From positions 1 through 46,467 of IMG/VR virus record IMGVR_UViG_3300045921_000220: DNA of 46,467 nucleotides; one strand, given 5' to 3'. The notes below the pieces were generated by a model that was not told where the DNA came from, did not search any database, and worked only from the letters and a program-made list of their open reading frames with translations. The stretch comes from a virus. Positions 29,359-38,468 of the stretch are shown in pieces. The translations under genes were made by a program, and so were the position numbers. How positions within the stretch are numbered: position 1 is the first letter of the stretch; each line of letters starts with the position of its first letter.

Positions 29359-31947
29359 CTACGAAAAAAGGTCAGCTATATTGGCTTTTTTGACCAATTT
29401 CCATTCCGCCGCGTCCGCGATCCGGGACATGGGTTCAAGGAAATTCTTCTCATACAAGGCTTCCCGATCCACATACTTGTCCAGCCCGAATTCGGGCGGG
29501 AGATTACCAACGAACCCAATCACATTCTGATCCGTGGGATTGGGCATCTTGAGATAGGCCAACTTGATCTTGTCCCCTTCGAGGATCGGCGGGTAGATGG
29601 ATTCCAGTCCCTTTTCCTGAATCAAGTGGTTGTGCCACAGTGCCGCGCGGACATGTTGCGGACAACCGTGGGCCGTCACTGAGCGCGGGTCCATGTACTT
29701 CTCTTTGAATTCTTTCACGCCTTTGGGCTTTGCAATATCCTCAATCGGCAATGACATGAACTCCTGATAGTACTTCTGAACGTACTCATACAGTTCCTCT
29801 TGCGTCCCATGCATGATGTACTCACAGCACTTCATCATCGCGATCCGGCACGTCTTCGGCGTGTCCGACCGCTTCATTTCCAGTCCGGTGTACTTCAGCT
29901 TGGGCTTGTCGTACCGAATGCCTTCCTTGTCCCAAATGGACAGCACATAGCGCTTCTTCTTCGTCCAGATGCCCTTCTCCGCGATGACTTCCCTCTTCAT
30001 GGCAAGGTAGTTGCCGTTTCCGTGGATGAACACGTCGCGGATCTCCGCGAAGATCCGGTCAATCTCCGGTTCGATGATCTTCTTGCAAACCTTGTCAATG
30101 TAGTCAACGATCTTCTTCGGGTCCTTCTCATTCGGAAGATACTTTTGGACCATCGGTTCAAGGTTGATGTAATTCGAGTCCGTGTCCGCCGCGATGACAT
30201 AGTTGAAATCCACCGTCCCGAAACTCTTGTTCAGGAAGCGATTCAACGACTGCTCCACGTACTGAATCACGAACTGACCGGTGACCGTGATGGCTTCCGC
30301 GTTCTCCGTGTCATAGAACCGGAAAAACTCGTTTCCCACACATCCATAGAGACTGTTGTTCAGGACCTTCGTCATCTTCTGTTTCAAGTCGAACTCACTC
30401 TTCGTGTAGTCCAGTTCGGTGTAGCGCCGCTTCAACTCCGGGTCGTCCGGCGTCTCTTTCAGCTTGCGCTTGATCTCTTCGAGTTCCTTTTCCGACGATT
30501 CGGCGATCTTGCGGAATTCCTTACGGGCCGCAAGCAACTCAATAATCATCGTGGTGAAAATGGAGTTCTTGCCCTTGTCATAGGTCGCCCCGTTCGATCC
30601 CATCGAAATGTTCAATCCTTCGAACAATGACCAATCCGGCGGGCCTTGCAACATGCGATGCGCGTTCATGCTGTCCACGATTTTCCGTTGCGCGGGTTCC
30701 CACATGTCCCGGTCAATCTTGGTTTCGACACCGATGTTCAATGCCGCGATCAACGACGGGTACAGGGAGTTCACGTCGAAGCTGACCACCCACTTGTACA
30801 GCTTGGGCACCGGCTCTTTGACGAAGGCCCCTTCGTACTGTGTATCCTTGTCGTCCACTTCCCGGAAGGGCACCACAATGTTCCTGTCGCGAAGGTGGTT
30901 GTAGATGGCAGCATCCCATGTACGGACTTGGCTCATCACGTCTTCCATGTTGACCTTCGAGCGATAGGCGACCAGCATTTGCAGATCGATGATGCGCTTC
31001 TTCGCTTCCAGCCGATCCACCAAGCGAACGTCATGCACGTTGTATTCGATGAACTTCTGGTGGTTCTTCTGGTACATCTGCCACAGGTTGCGGTATTCGG
31101 AGTAGTCGAGTTTGCGTTCGCCCAACTCAATTTCCGCCACGTAGTCCAGCCGGTAGGATTCCAGCGGTTCCAGCACATTCTTCCGATACAGTTCCCGGTA
31201 GTCAAGGTTGTTCACACCGGCGATGGAATAGCTGATGTACTCCGAATCAAACCGGCGCAACGTGATCTGACGGATCTGACCGAAAGGCGACAGCTTGGCG
31301 GCGCGTTTCTTATCGAGTCGCTTGGTGATCCGGTTTACCAGATAAGGGATATCGTAGCCGGTGATGTTCCAGCCGGTCATGCCGTCCGGGTAGGTTTCAA
31401 TCCACGCGGCCAAGAACTGTTCGAGCAAGTCGCCTTCGTCATCACATTGAATGTAATTGATCTCTTCGGTCGGCATGAATTCTTTCACACCAAACACCCG
31501 GAACTTGTTCTCATTGGACAGCTTCAACACGATAGCCGTCACTTCTTCCGGTGTATCCACGGTGTTCAGAGCCGACAGGAATCCATTCTTTGCCCCGACT
31601 TCGATATCGACGTTGGCGATGACGATCTGTTTTGGATCGTATTCAACATGACCGGGATAGTTTTCGGCGATGTGAACATACTGATACATGTCGTTGCCGT
31701 ACAACGTGTATCCATCAACGCCCGTTGACTCCTGAATGTGTCGCCGGGCGGCACTCATGGAGTCAAAATGAAGAGGGACGACGCCGCGACCTTCCAGCGT
31801 GGTCAGTTCGTAAGGTTCGCCGGGCGGGGCGGGTGTATAGAGCGTTGGCTTGTGGTTGACTCGAAAATTCTTTCGCTCTCCATCCCTCACTTCCCGCACC
31901 AAAATTTCGTCGCGATGCCGTCCGACCCATGTATAGAAAGGTTGCAC
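29359..31947 (-). CDS. family-B DNA polymerase, T4 gp43-like
   Basis: Replicative polymerase with proofreading. Exonuclease motifs: VDIEVG near residue 113, GWNITGYDIPYL near 194, YNVHDVRLVDR near 300. Polymerase motifs: SFDVNSLYPSL (A, near 392), KVLNNSLYG (B, near 528) and AADTDSNYI (C, near 585; most family-B enzymes have Tyr-Gly or Ile before DTDS). 862 residues is close to gp43 (898). Start is GTG. The last residues (ADLFS) resemble a clamp-binding tail. Confidence 0.95.
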   Translation of the reverse strand: MQPFYTWVGRHRDEILVREVRDGERKNFRVNHKPTLYTPAPPGEPYELTTLEGRGVVPLHFDSMSAARRHIQESTGVDGYTLYGNDMYQYVHIAENYPGHVEYDPKQIVIANVDIEVGAKNGFLSALNTVDTPEEVTAIVLKLSNENKFRVFGVKEFMPTEEINYIQCDDEGDLLEQFLAAWIETYPDGMTGWNITGYDIPYLVNRITKRLDKKRAAKLSPFGQIRQITLRRFDSEYISYSIAGVNNLDYRELYRKNVLEPLESYRLDYVAEIELGERKLDYSEYRNLWQMYQKNHQKFIEYNVHDVRLVDRLEAKKRIIDLQMLVAYRSKVNMEDVMSQVRTWDAAIYNHLRDRNIVVPFREVDDKDTQYEGAFVKEPVPKLYKWVVSFDVNSLYPSLIAALNIGVETKIDRDMWEPAQRKIVDSMNAHRMLQGPPDWSLFEGLNISMGSNGATYDKGKNSIFTTMIIELLAARKEFRKIAESSEKELEEIKRKLKETPDDPELKRRYTELDYTKSEFDLKQKMTKVLNNSLYGCVGNEFFRFYDTENAEAITVTGQFVIQYVEQSLNRFLNKSFGTVDFNYVIAADTDSNYINLEPMVQKYLPNEKDPKKIVDYIDKVCKKIIEPEIDRIFAEIRDVFIHGNGNYLAMKREVIAEKGIWTKKKRYVLSIWDKEGIRYDKPKLKYTGLEMKRSDTPKTCRIAMMKCCEYIMHGTQEELYEYVQKYYQEFMSLPIEDIAKPKGVKEFKEKYMDPRSVTAHGCPQHVRAALWHNHLIQEKGLESIYPPILEGDKIKLAYLKMPNPTDQNVIGFVGNLPPEFGLDKYVDREALYEKNFLEPMSRIADAAEWKLVKKANIADLFS

Positions 31948-31992
31948 GTTTCCAATTTACCGTGAGCCTGACCACTCATAAACTAGAAACAG

Positions 31993-32541
31993 ATGACACG
32001 AATTTACTGCGACATGGACGGAGTGCTTTGCTACTTCGATAAACGAGCATGCGACAAGTGGGGGTTCAAACCGGACGGTTCGGGATGGTACGACATTGAA
32101 GACCACCACTGGAAGATGATCGAATACGACACCGATTTTTGGGCGCACATGGAATGGCAACCCGGCGGGAAAGAACTGTGGGACGCGATCAGTTCGATGA
32201 ATCCGTGGATCTTAAGCGCCTACAACAAAGAGGTCATGCAATCCACTATCATCGGCAAACTCGAATGGGTCCGGCGGGAATTGCAAATTCCTGACTGGAA
32301 GGTCAAAGTCTGTATGCGGGAAGACAAATTCCACTTCGCCCGCAATCTGGACGGAACGCGGAACATCCTGATCGACGACAATCAAAACAACGTGCGTGAA
32401 TGGTCGCGCGCGGGCGGGGTTGCTGTCTATCACAAAAACAACCCCGAAGCGACCATTCACATCATGAATTCCATCAAAGAAGGCAAAATCTCAATGGAAT
32501 ATGCCGCTGTTTGGAGTGAGATTGGAACGCTTCCGGCCTAG
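31993..32541 (+). CDS. HAD-superfamily phosphatase (182 aa)
   Basis: Motif I DMDGVL (residues 7-12) with both catalytic Asp, motif II region WILSAYN, and motif IV ILIDDNQNNVREW near 122. It resembles the 5'-nucleotidase (NT5C/YfbR-like) branch of HAD enzymes, which could recycle nucleotides. It is one of the few plus-strand genes. A possible promoter TTTACC-17-TAAACT ends just before the start. Confidence 0.82.
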   Translation: MTRIYCDMDGVLCYFDKRACDKWGFKPDGSGWYDIEDHHWKMIEYDTDFWAHMEWQPGGKELWDAISSMNPWILSAYNKEVMQSTIIGKLEWVRRELQIPDWKVKVCMREDKFHFARNLDGTRNILIDDNQNNVREWSRAGGVAVYHKNNPEATIHIMNSIKEGKISMEYAAVWSEIGTLPA

Positions 32542-33203
32542 TCGTCGCCGGACGGCAACAGCTTGTTGGTGGACAGCGTTAGCAACGTCTGGTCGATTTT
32601 CTCCGGGCGGACCAGATCGACCAGCTTCTCCCGGAGAATGTCAATCCGCTTCGTGAACTCTTCGAGCGCCGCCCGGTTGACCTTGTTCGCCGGAATGCAT
32701 GCTGTCACATTTCCCCGTTTGTCTTTGAACTCACCCGGCCACGGTTCAATCACTTCTCCACGACCGTAGCGATATTGCTTCAGCAACAGGGTGCCGTCGA
32801 ACGCGGTGCCCTTCCACACCGTCTCATAACCGAACGACAGTCCAGTCCCCATGCCTTCATAGGGCGCGCGGTGATCGATACTGACAAGGTAGTACTCTTC
32901 CCACCCGACCTTATAGTGATCGTCCAGTTCGCCCCACATCGTCGCCCGGAGCGATTCGATGTCCGGGCCGGTGAAAGAGAACTCCGGGTTCTCACACGTC
33001 ACTTCGAACCAGACTTCCTTCGTCGCCAGCGGCGGCGTGTCCCCTTTGAACTTCTTGAGGATGTAGACCTTGATCGGAACCTTGATCGGCTTGACTTCAG
33101 GTTCCGCTTCCGGGTCGTCGCTTTGATGTGCCGGGATGCCGCTGTATTCGTACCACCATGTATCGATCAGCTTGCCGTTCGACTGGCTACGCGACTTTGC
33201 CAT
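32538..33203 (-). CDS. hypothetical protein (221 aa)
   Basis: Starts MAKSRSQSNGKLIDTWW; beta-rich middle (KVYILKKFKGDTPPL, WFEVTCENPEFSF) and helical C-terminus (LEEFTKRIDILREKL). It overlaps the convergent HAD gene by 4 nt and the small upstream gene by 17 nt. Family not recognised. Confidence 0.75.
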   Translation of the reverse strand: MAKSRSQSNGKLIDTWWYEYSGIPAHQSDDPEAEPEVKPIKVPIKVYILKKFKGDTPPLATKEVWFEVTCENPEFSFTGPDIESLRATMWGELDDHYKVGWEEYYLVSIDHRAPYEGMGTGLSFGYETVWKGTAFDGTLLLKQYRYGRGEVIEPWPGEFKDKRGNVTACIPANKVNRAALEEFTKRIDILREKLVDLVRPEKIDQTLLTLSTNKLLPSGDD

Positions 33204-33363
33204 GTTTCCTTCTCTCCCGCGCCGCGATTCTTTTCTTCAGCGACGTGATCTTTCCGTCAATGAGCGCGAACGTGGTCCGCACCCACCGGCGATCTTCCAT
33301 TGACAAGAGCCGGGACATGTCCCGCTCACAAATAGCTAACTGCTCTTCCAGCCGTTTCGCCAT
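33187..33363 (-). CDS. small basic protein (58 aa)
   Basis: ATG at 33363 overlaps the stop of the preceding gene (TAATG). It encodes MAKRLEEQLAICERDMSR followed by a helical, strongly basic C-terminus (LIDGKITSLKKRIAARERR), a likely coiled coil. It ends at 33187 within the next gene. The compact stop/start overlaps on both sides support it as real. Confidence 0.6.
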   Translation of the reverse strand: MAKRLEEQLAICERDMSRLLSMEDRRWVRTTFALIDGKITSLKKRIAARERRKHGKVA

Positions 33364-33611
33364 TACGCGGCCTTTCCCGCCAGCCGTTCATCCGCCGCCG
33401 GATACTTCCCGCGCAAATACGAAACAGCATCGCCCATGATGATGAACGACGCCGTGTGTTTATATCGGATCGCAGTGGGCGGATCATCATCACCAACGCC
33501 AATGGAATGCTCTTCCATGACTTGTACGTCTCCGACCTTGGCGAATCCGAAGCCGGGTGTATACGACGTGGTAAAGGCGACTTTGCGCCCATTGAGCCAG
33601 AATTCCTTCAT
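33363..33611 (-). CDS. hypothetical protein (82 aa)
   Basis: The start at 33611 (MKEFWLNGRKVAFTT) is chosen over 33632. Beta-rich (VGDVQVMEEHSIGVG), with an alanine-rich end. It is the first gene of a short minus-strand group after a TTGACATATAGGT element (33645-33650). Function unknown. Confidence 0.65.
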   Translation of the reverse strand: MKEFWLNGRKVAFTTSYTPGFGFAKVGDVQVMEEHSIGVGDDDPPTAIRYKHTASFIIMGDAVSYLRGKYPAADERLAGKAA

Positions 33612-33621
33612 AGAACTACCA

Positions 33622-33650
33622 TGATGACACACCCGTCACCTATATGTCAA
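33622..33650 (-). promoter_or_regulatory. sigma70-like promoter, weak -10
   Basis: TTGACATATAGGTG (the shared early-promoter string) with a poor -10 (TCATCA) at 17-nt spacing, just upstream of the 82-aa gene. Confidence 0.4.
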
Positions 33651-34120
33651 CCTTGATAACGGATGTGCTTCTTGATGTCGTCCTGATGATGGAAGAAGAA
33701 CTCAACGATGCCGGGATGGAAGTTCTTGATGTTCGCGTCCAGCCGGGCACAGAACTGAATCCATGACATCCACTCCATTCGCGTGTGTTCTTGCGCGAAC
33801 TCGAAGTCCTTTGGATGAAACGAGAATTCTTCTGGCACCAATCCAATGAAGTTGTGAAAGATGAGTTTTTCGGATTCGTAGACGTAAGAAGGGATCAGTT
33901 TGACCGGCCCTTCGTAGCCCGTCTCTTCGACCAACTCCCGGCGCGCTGATTGCTCCGGTGTCTCACCCTCATCCATACCGCCGCCGGGCAGTCCCCAAAC
34001 GTTTCCAAAGTCAGATCCCGGCGCGCGCCAAAGAAAACACATCCGCTGTGTCTTCACGCAAATGGGAAGAACGCCAGCGGCTTCATTCGGCTGTTTCGTA
34101 ATGGTGCTGAAAGACGGCAT
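33647..34120 (-). CDS. Nudix hydrolase (157 aa)
   Basis: The Nudix box starts at GGGMDEGETPEQ (near residue 45) and ends RRELVEETGY, with all catalytic Glu residues present. The preceding GNVWGLPGGG is typical of Nudix folds. The substrate is not deducible; such phage enzymes act on nucleotide sugars, ADP-ribose, ApnN or oxidised dNTPs. It starts at the stop of the 79-aa gene (TGATG overlap). Confidence 0.9.
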   Translation of the reverse strand: MPSFSTITKQPNEAAGVLPICVKTQRMCFLWRAPGSDFGNVWGLPGGGMDEGETPEQSARRELVEETGYEGPVKLIPSYVYESEKLIFHNFIGLVPEEFSFHPKDFEFAQEHTRMEWMSWIQFCARLDANIKNFHPGIVEFFFHHQDDIKKHIRYQG

Positions 34121-34359
34121 CAGTCCACGTCCGTATCATCCAGTTCAATCATCGGCGGCTGCAATTCATCCGCACAGCGCGTCAGCGCATAGGCCATGTC
34201 GCGCGCACCTTCCGGCGACAAACACAATGCCAGATTCTTTTCGGCCAAGTATACAACTACTTGATAACCGGCCCCGTCTTGGAAGTCCACCGTACCGATG
34301 TGGAATTTGAAATTCTTGAGTGTGGAATCGATTTCTTGCTCTAGGTTGTGCGACATCAC
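34120..34359 (-). CDS. hypothetical protein (79 aa)
   Basis: Starts MMSHNLEQEIDSTLKNF; a beta-hairpin (FQDGAGYQVVVYLAEK), helix (SPEGARDMAYALTRCADEL) and acidic tail. Coupled to the Nudix gene. Family not recognised. Confidence 0.7.
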   Translation of the reverse strand: MMSHNLEQEIDSTLKNFKFHIGTVDFQDGAGYQVVVYLAEKNLALCLSPEGARDMAYALTRCADELQPPMIELDDTDVD

Positions 34360-34377
34360 AAACTAGTTAGACACCAC

Positions 34378-34857
34378 TCAAGTCCATAGATCCATGCGGA
34401 TACTCATCAGTCGATTCAACATCGCTTCGTCTTCCATGTCGTAAGCGACTTCCTGTTCCGCCGTTTCGATATCAGGCCGGGCCGGGCGGGTGACGGTCCA
34501 CCATAGGTACAGTTCTTTGGCAATACGGCCACATTCAACTTGATGCGGCGGTCCATCATTCATCAGACCGGCACACCAATCCAGATAGATCAATCCGTCT
34601 TTTGCCGACCGGCGACCGGGCATATTTTCCGACCGCTGATGTTCCCATGCGCAATCGTGTTCGACGAAATCGACCAGCGCCGCGAACGACCCGTACAATA
34701 TACGTTCGCGGGCGTCATGGTAGCCGGGTTCCAGTCCGTAGCACCGAATCTCATGAAGACGACGGAGCCGGTATACGATCCATTGAAAAAACGGACGGCA
34801 CCGCTTTGGTAAGCAGTGCCGCACGAATCGAACGACATCGATGAGTTTGTTTCTCAA
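34378..34857 (-). CDS. conserved phage hypothetical protein (159 aa)
   Basis: I choose the TTG at 34857, which overlaps the stop of the 42-aa membrane gene (TTGA) and has AAGGA upstream. The alternative GTG at 35037 would add 60 residues of implausible composition read through the membrane gene in another frame. The sequence (MRNKLIDVVRFVRHCL) contains YHDARERILYGSFAALVDF and LIYLDWCAGLMND, a pattern I associate with unknown proteins of large phages. Confidence 0.65.
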   Translation of the reverse strand: MRNKLIDVVRFVRHCLPKRCRPFFQWIVYRLRRLHEIRCYGLEPGYHDARERILYGSFAALVDFVEHDCAWEHQRSENMPGRRSAKDGLIYLDWCAGLMNDGPPHQVECGRIAKELYLWWTVTRPARPDIETAEQEVAYDMEDEAMLNRLMSIRMDLWT

Positions 34858-34982
34858 CTTGATTTGTCCTTCAGTTGCATGTAGACGAAGATGGCCCCGA
34901 AGACAATCGCGGTCAGAAACAACCCTGTCATGAGAACGGTGTTGTCGATCTTCAGATGATCCACCGATGGCCCATGCCGCAT
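34854..34982 (-). CDS. single-pass membrane protein (42 aa)
   Basis: ATG at 34982 encodes a charged N-terminus (MRHGPSVDHLKIDN) and one clear transmembrane helix (VLMTGLFLTAIVFGAIFVYM), then KDKSS. Stop at 34854. It is coupled to the 159-aa gene by a TTGA overlap. A short membrane partner of the next protein is plausible. Confidence 0.6.
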   Translation of the reverse strand: MRHGPSVDHLKIDNTVLMTGLFLTAIVFGAIFVYMQLKDKSS

Positions 34983-35033
34983 CCGCACAGACCCACGACA
35001 GACCCGCAATCTCTCCGACGACGACCCGCTTGT

Positions 35034-36159
35034 TCACGCGGCTTCCCGAAGTAGCGCCGGGGTGGAACGCTTGCGGATGTCATAGATCGACGGCTTGTTC
35101 AGACTGTCGCCGTCAAGGAAGATGGGCTTGATGACGTTGCCGGGGATTTCCGCTTCGCCGATGCGCACCGTGCTGAAACTGTCGCCGTTGGCGATCAGCG
35201 CCAGCCGTCCGCGCTTCGATCCCTTGCCGCGTGCGGCCTTGAAGACATCGATCTCTTCATCGCCGATCAAAGCACGGGAGCATTTCAGAGCCATCGACAT
35301 CGTATCGCGATCCACCTTCTGAAGAAGACCGCCGCCCATGCCGAACACGATGTTGTCAGCGGACCAGCCTTCGGCCTTGAGTGCCTGAAGGATCGGTTCG
35401 ATGGTCAGTGAAGTGATGCCGTCGCCTTGCAGGACGCGGATTTGCGGCGGGAGGACCTTGTACCCCTTCGCGTTCGTTTCCATGCCGTAGCGGGCTTCCA
35501 GCGACCGGAAAATGGCAATCAGGGTCGGGATGACTTCCCCGGAGTCGGGCCGGATCACAACACGTCCGTTACGGTTCAGCACCTTGTCCTTGAGTTCCTG
35601 TCCCCAAATCTTGTCCACGGCGTTGAAGATGTCCCACGAATCGCTGACGACGCTGACGATGCCGGTGGGATACTTCTCCAGCATATTGGCGTAGGCATCG
35701 CGTTCGCCTTTCTGTCCCCACGTGGTCATCGTGCTGTGTTCCGACGCGGCCACACTGAATGCCGGGTAGTCTTCGAAGTTCGCGTCGTACCACTGGAACA
35801 GGAAGTCAATGGCTTCGAGCGTGTCGGTGCCTTTGAAATTGACCAAGTGTGCGGCCCCGCCGATCTCAGCGGTTTCGGTGGACGATGCGCCGCGCGCGCC
35901 GAAGTCGTGCAGCTTGAACCAAATCTCTTCCGGGGTTCCGGTTTCGATCAGGTACTTGAGAATGATGTCGCGACAGTAGCGGCTGAGCGACGCCACCATG
36001 ACCATCGAAAACACGGATGAGGCTGTTCCGTGGTTGACCAACTACGTCGAAACGATGCTCATGCGGGAATGGTACCCGTTAGGAATGAATCATCTTCGTT
36101 CCCGGTGGATACTGACCGAAGTGTCCTACCTTGTAGGAATCCGTCCGTCGTAAAATCAT
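35034..36159 (-). pseudogene. nampt: NAMPT (nicotinamide phosphoribosyltransferase), broken by deletion and inversion
   Basis: NAMPT makes NMN from nicotinamide. The true N-terminus is at 36159 (MILRRTDSYKVGHF...QYPPGTKMIHS) and stops at 36079-36081. About 95 residues are then missing. Next, 36000-36079 encodes TIENTDEAVPWLTNYVE and MLMREWYP on the PLUS strand, i.e. inverted. The C-terminal two thirds continues on the minus strand from VASLSRYC (35996) to 35034, with intact HDFGARG, HLVNFKGTDT, IRPDSG and FGMGGGLLQK. A downstream start at 36041 would give a 335-aa truncated product with a nonsense N-terminus. Confidence 0.85.
36000..36079 (+). other. inverted NAMPT segment (about 80 bp)
   Basis: Plus-strand frame reading TIENTDEAVPWLTN through REWYP matches the conserved NAMPT stretch (TVENTDPEC-WLTN-WYP in human). 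Its flanking gene parts lie on the minus strand. Repeats and palindromes sit at the edges: GGTACC and GGAATG on the right; ATGGT twice on the left. Confidence 0.8.
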
Positions 36160-36179
36160 GCGTGTTTCTTTCCGTCCTT

Positions 36180-37163
36180 TCAGAATGGTACGTCTTCGTC
36201 TGGTATTGCCGTGACGACAGATGCCAGCTTCCGCCGGGCTTCCGCCGCACGTTTCGCCGTCGTGTACTGTTCGTACACCATATTCCTTGCCGCCTGAAGC
36301 CTGTCCCACAAATGGCGATGTTCCGGGACAAGCGGAATCTCATCCGGGGTGGCATCCAAACTCACCCACCGCACATCCGCCAGATCATCACCGGCTTCCG
36401 GTGTGCCTTCGAACTCGAATGTGACATAAAACCCGGTACGGATCACATCCCCACTGTTGTGGTACCGCCAGTCAAGCACCCGGACCCGGCCAAGATAGTA
36501 CCAATCGTCAGGCCGGATCTTCAGGTGCATTTCTTCCATCGCTTCGCGGCTCAGATCCTCTTCATCAGATTCGCTGGTGACTTCGGTGAAACCGCCCATG
36601 AACCGCCATGCGGTTTCATTGTGTTTACGTCCTAGCAAAGTTTCATTGCCCCGGATGATCGCACCATCCACAGTCGAAATGACTTTCTTGTAGGTGTGGT
36701 TCGCGGCGTAAATCACGCCTTTGCGAAAATCGGTTGTGTTGATGACTTTCAACCGAACTTCCGGCAAGAGGCGGGTGACGTTTGGCCCGGCCAATTCCGT
36801 CGTCTGCAATACGCCACCGGCATCTTTGTACATGGCGACGATTTCCGGGGCAGCATAGATCCGCGCGGACATCAGCGGAAAGGATTCCCGGATCTTACCT
36901 TCCAGCATGGAAACCCATTTCTTCGTGCTTGCCATGTCCATGAGCGGTGCGATGAACAGTTCCGGGAAGGCTTCATGAATCATCAGGCGGCGCATGACGT
37001 AGCTCAGCGGCTCTTCTCGGTTTCCGGGCACCGGGTTGGTAGACAGCAAAAGAATGGTGAACTGGTGATTGTCTTTCACCCGGCGCACCATGCTCTTGAA
37101 CTCATCATCCATTGACGGGATTTGGAATCTCCCGATGATTACCGCGACCGATTCTGTGCTCAC
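36180..37163 (-). CDS. NMN adenylyltransferase-like/Nudix bifunctional protein
   Basis: The N-terminal nucleotidyltransferase-like domain (about 1-170) begins VAVIIGRFQIPSMDDEF. The C-terminal Nudix domain (about 175-300) has GRKHNETAWRFMGG, then GGFTEVTSESDEEDLS and REAMEEMHL. In the NadM/Nudix family the first motif is GRFQPxHxGH; here the HxGH adenylylation motif is missing, so that activity may be lost. With NAMPT it would form the phage NAD-rebuilding pair (NARP2 type). The start is GTG; an upstream TATACT box would place the transcript start at the codon. Confidence 0.82.
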   Translation of the reverse strand: MSTESVAVIIGRFQIPSMDDEFKSMVRRVKDNHQFTILLLSTNPVPGNREEPLSYVMRRLMIHEAFPELFIAPLMDMASTKKWVSMLEGKIRESFPLMSARIYAAPEIVAMYKDAGGVLQTTELAGPNVTRLLPEVRLKVINTTDFRKGVIYAANHTYKKVISTVDGAIIRGNETLLGRKHNETAWRFMGGFTEVTSESDEEDLSREAMEEMHLKIRPDDWYYLGRVRVLDWRYHNSGDVIRTGFYVTFEFEGTPEAGDDLADVRWVSLDATPDEIPLVPEHRHLWDRLQAARNMVYEQYTTAKRAAEARRKLASVVTAIPDEDVPF

Positions 37164-37169
37164 GAAATC

Positions 37170-37195
37170 AGTATACCATCCGATTCATATGTCGA
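37170..37195 (-). promoter_or_regulatory. promoter with TATACT -10 and short spacer
   Basis: TCGACA (37190-37195), 14-nt spacer and TATACT (37170-37175) before the NMN adenylyltransferase-like gene. The spacing is suboptimal, but the -10 is strong and the leader would be near zero. Confidence 0.4.
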
Positions 37196-37203
37196 AGTGC
37201 CCC

Positions 37204-38448
37204 TTAGAAGGGCACTTCCACATTCTCGAATTCCTTGGTGTTGACCGGCTTCGCGGCCTTGGACTTCGGCGCGCCCACCATCATGCGGGTCAGGACCGTT
37301 TCCTTGGCACCCTTCCATTCCTTGTGTTCGACCACCGTGCCGGTGAACATTCCCTTGGCACCGACTTCGACTTCGAGGGAGTTGGAGAAGCACTTCAGGA
37401 TGTTCCCGGCGTCATCCACGAACTTGTAGAGCGTGGAGAACTGAGTCGGGCGGACTTCCAACAGCGTCCCGGTGAAGGTCAGCCGTTCACCCTTGGTGCC
37501 GACGTAGGCGTTGCCAGCGGGCTTCGGAGCGCTTTCCCGGAGGTAGACACCCACGATGCTCACCGCCAGACCGATCTGCTGTGTCGTCAGCATTTCCGAA
37601 GTGCAGAGCACCCGGACGTTCCAGAGGTAATCATTGCTGGCATCGGCGGCGACATTCGCGCCCCACTCAATCGCGGCTTCGGCCATCGCTTCGTCCGCCG
37701 GGGTCGGAGCATACTTCATTTCGCCGTCACCGTACCACAGGATGTCCTTGACGATGCTGGCGGTCGAAGTCAGACTCCGGTCATTGTAAGCCTGACCACC
37801 CGACACGAAGCGGCCTGTGACGCGGATCACAGCGGCGGCGATCGTCAAGAGGTTCTTCAGGCTGTAGAAGAGCGGCTTGCGCATCAGCGAACCAGTGGCG
37901 ACGGGCGGGTTGGTCGCTTCGTCCATCAGGATGCCGATGTTGCCCAACATTTCGCTGTACTCCGCGATGTGGTGGGGATTCGCACCGTTGAAGAATTCCC
38001 CAAGGCACGTGCGGCCCACCTGACGCTCTTCGTTCGTGTTCTGATTGCGGACGACGTAGGTGTCTTTGCGCTGACGGTTCAGCTTGCAGTGTTCGCAGAT
38101 CGCGGCGGTCGTGCGGTATTTCTCATCGACGCTGGCAGCGGTGAAGGGCGGCGTGTAGCGGATAATGTTGCCGGTTTCGTGATCGTGGCTGATGCTGGCG
38201 ACGAAGTACCAACCGGTGACGACCGGCTCAGCACCCTTGAGTTCGACGGTCAGCATATTGTACTTGCCGGATTCGTGGGGCGTCACGCCGGTGACGTTCA
38301 GGGTGATCTCACCCATACCGAAGCGCTTGGAACGGCGCGACAGCTTGGCGATCTTCTCTTCGAGCGAAGTGAAGTTCACATCGGGAATCTGGTAGTAAGC
38401 CAGCGCAATCGCGGGCATCGTTTCTTTGACAGCGGGGGAATTCGTCAT
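37204..38448 (-). CDS. large hypothetical protein with Cys motif (414 aa)
   Basis: The start at 38448 (MTNSPAVKETMPAI) has GGAGAG upstream and the sigma70-like promoter 38469-38497. A CEHCKLNRQRKDTY ... GRTCLGEFF segment near residue 120 looks like a zinc site. The C-terminal quarter is OB-like (RLTFTGTLLEVRP, KGMFTGTVVEHKE) and the end is basic, then VEVPF. A nucleic-acid-binding role is suggested but unproven. Confidence 0.75.
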   Translation of the reverse strand: MTNSPAVKETMPAIALAYYQIPDVNFTSLEEKIAKLSRRSKRFGMGEITLNVTGVTPHESGKYNMLTVELKGAEPVVTGWYFVASISHDHETGNIIRYTPPFTAASVDEKYRTTAAICEHCKLNRQRKDTYVVRNQNTNEERQVGRTCLGEFFNGANPHHIAEYSEMLGNIGILMDEATNPPVATGSLMRKPLFYSLKNLLTIAAAVIRVTGRFVSGGQAYNDRSLTSTASIVKDILWYGDGEMKYAPTPADEAMAEAAIEWGANVAADASNDYLWNVRVLCTSEMLTTQQIGLAVSIVGVYLRESAPKPAGNAYVGTKGERLTFTGTLLEVRPTQFSTLYKFVDDAGNILKCFSNSLEVEVGAKGMFTGTVVEHKEWKGAKETVLTRMMVGAPKSKAAKPVNTKEFENVEVPF

Positions 38449-38468
38449 TGGTCGTTCTCTCCATTGAC

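Noticed and set aside
34858-35037. 219-aa gene starting at GTG 35037
   Set aside because: Its first 60 residues are implausible and are read through a clear membrane-peptide gene in another frame; the TTG at 34857 is preferred.
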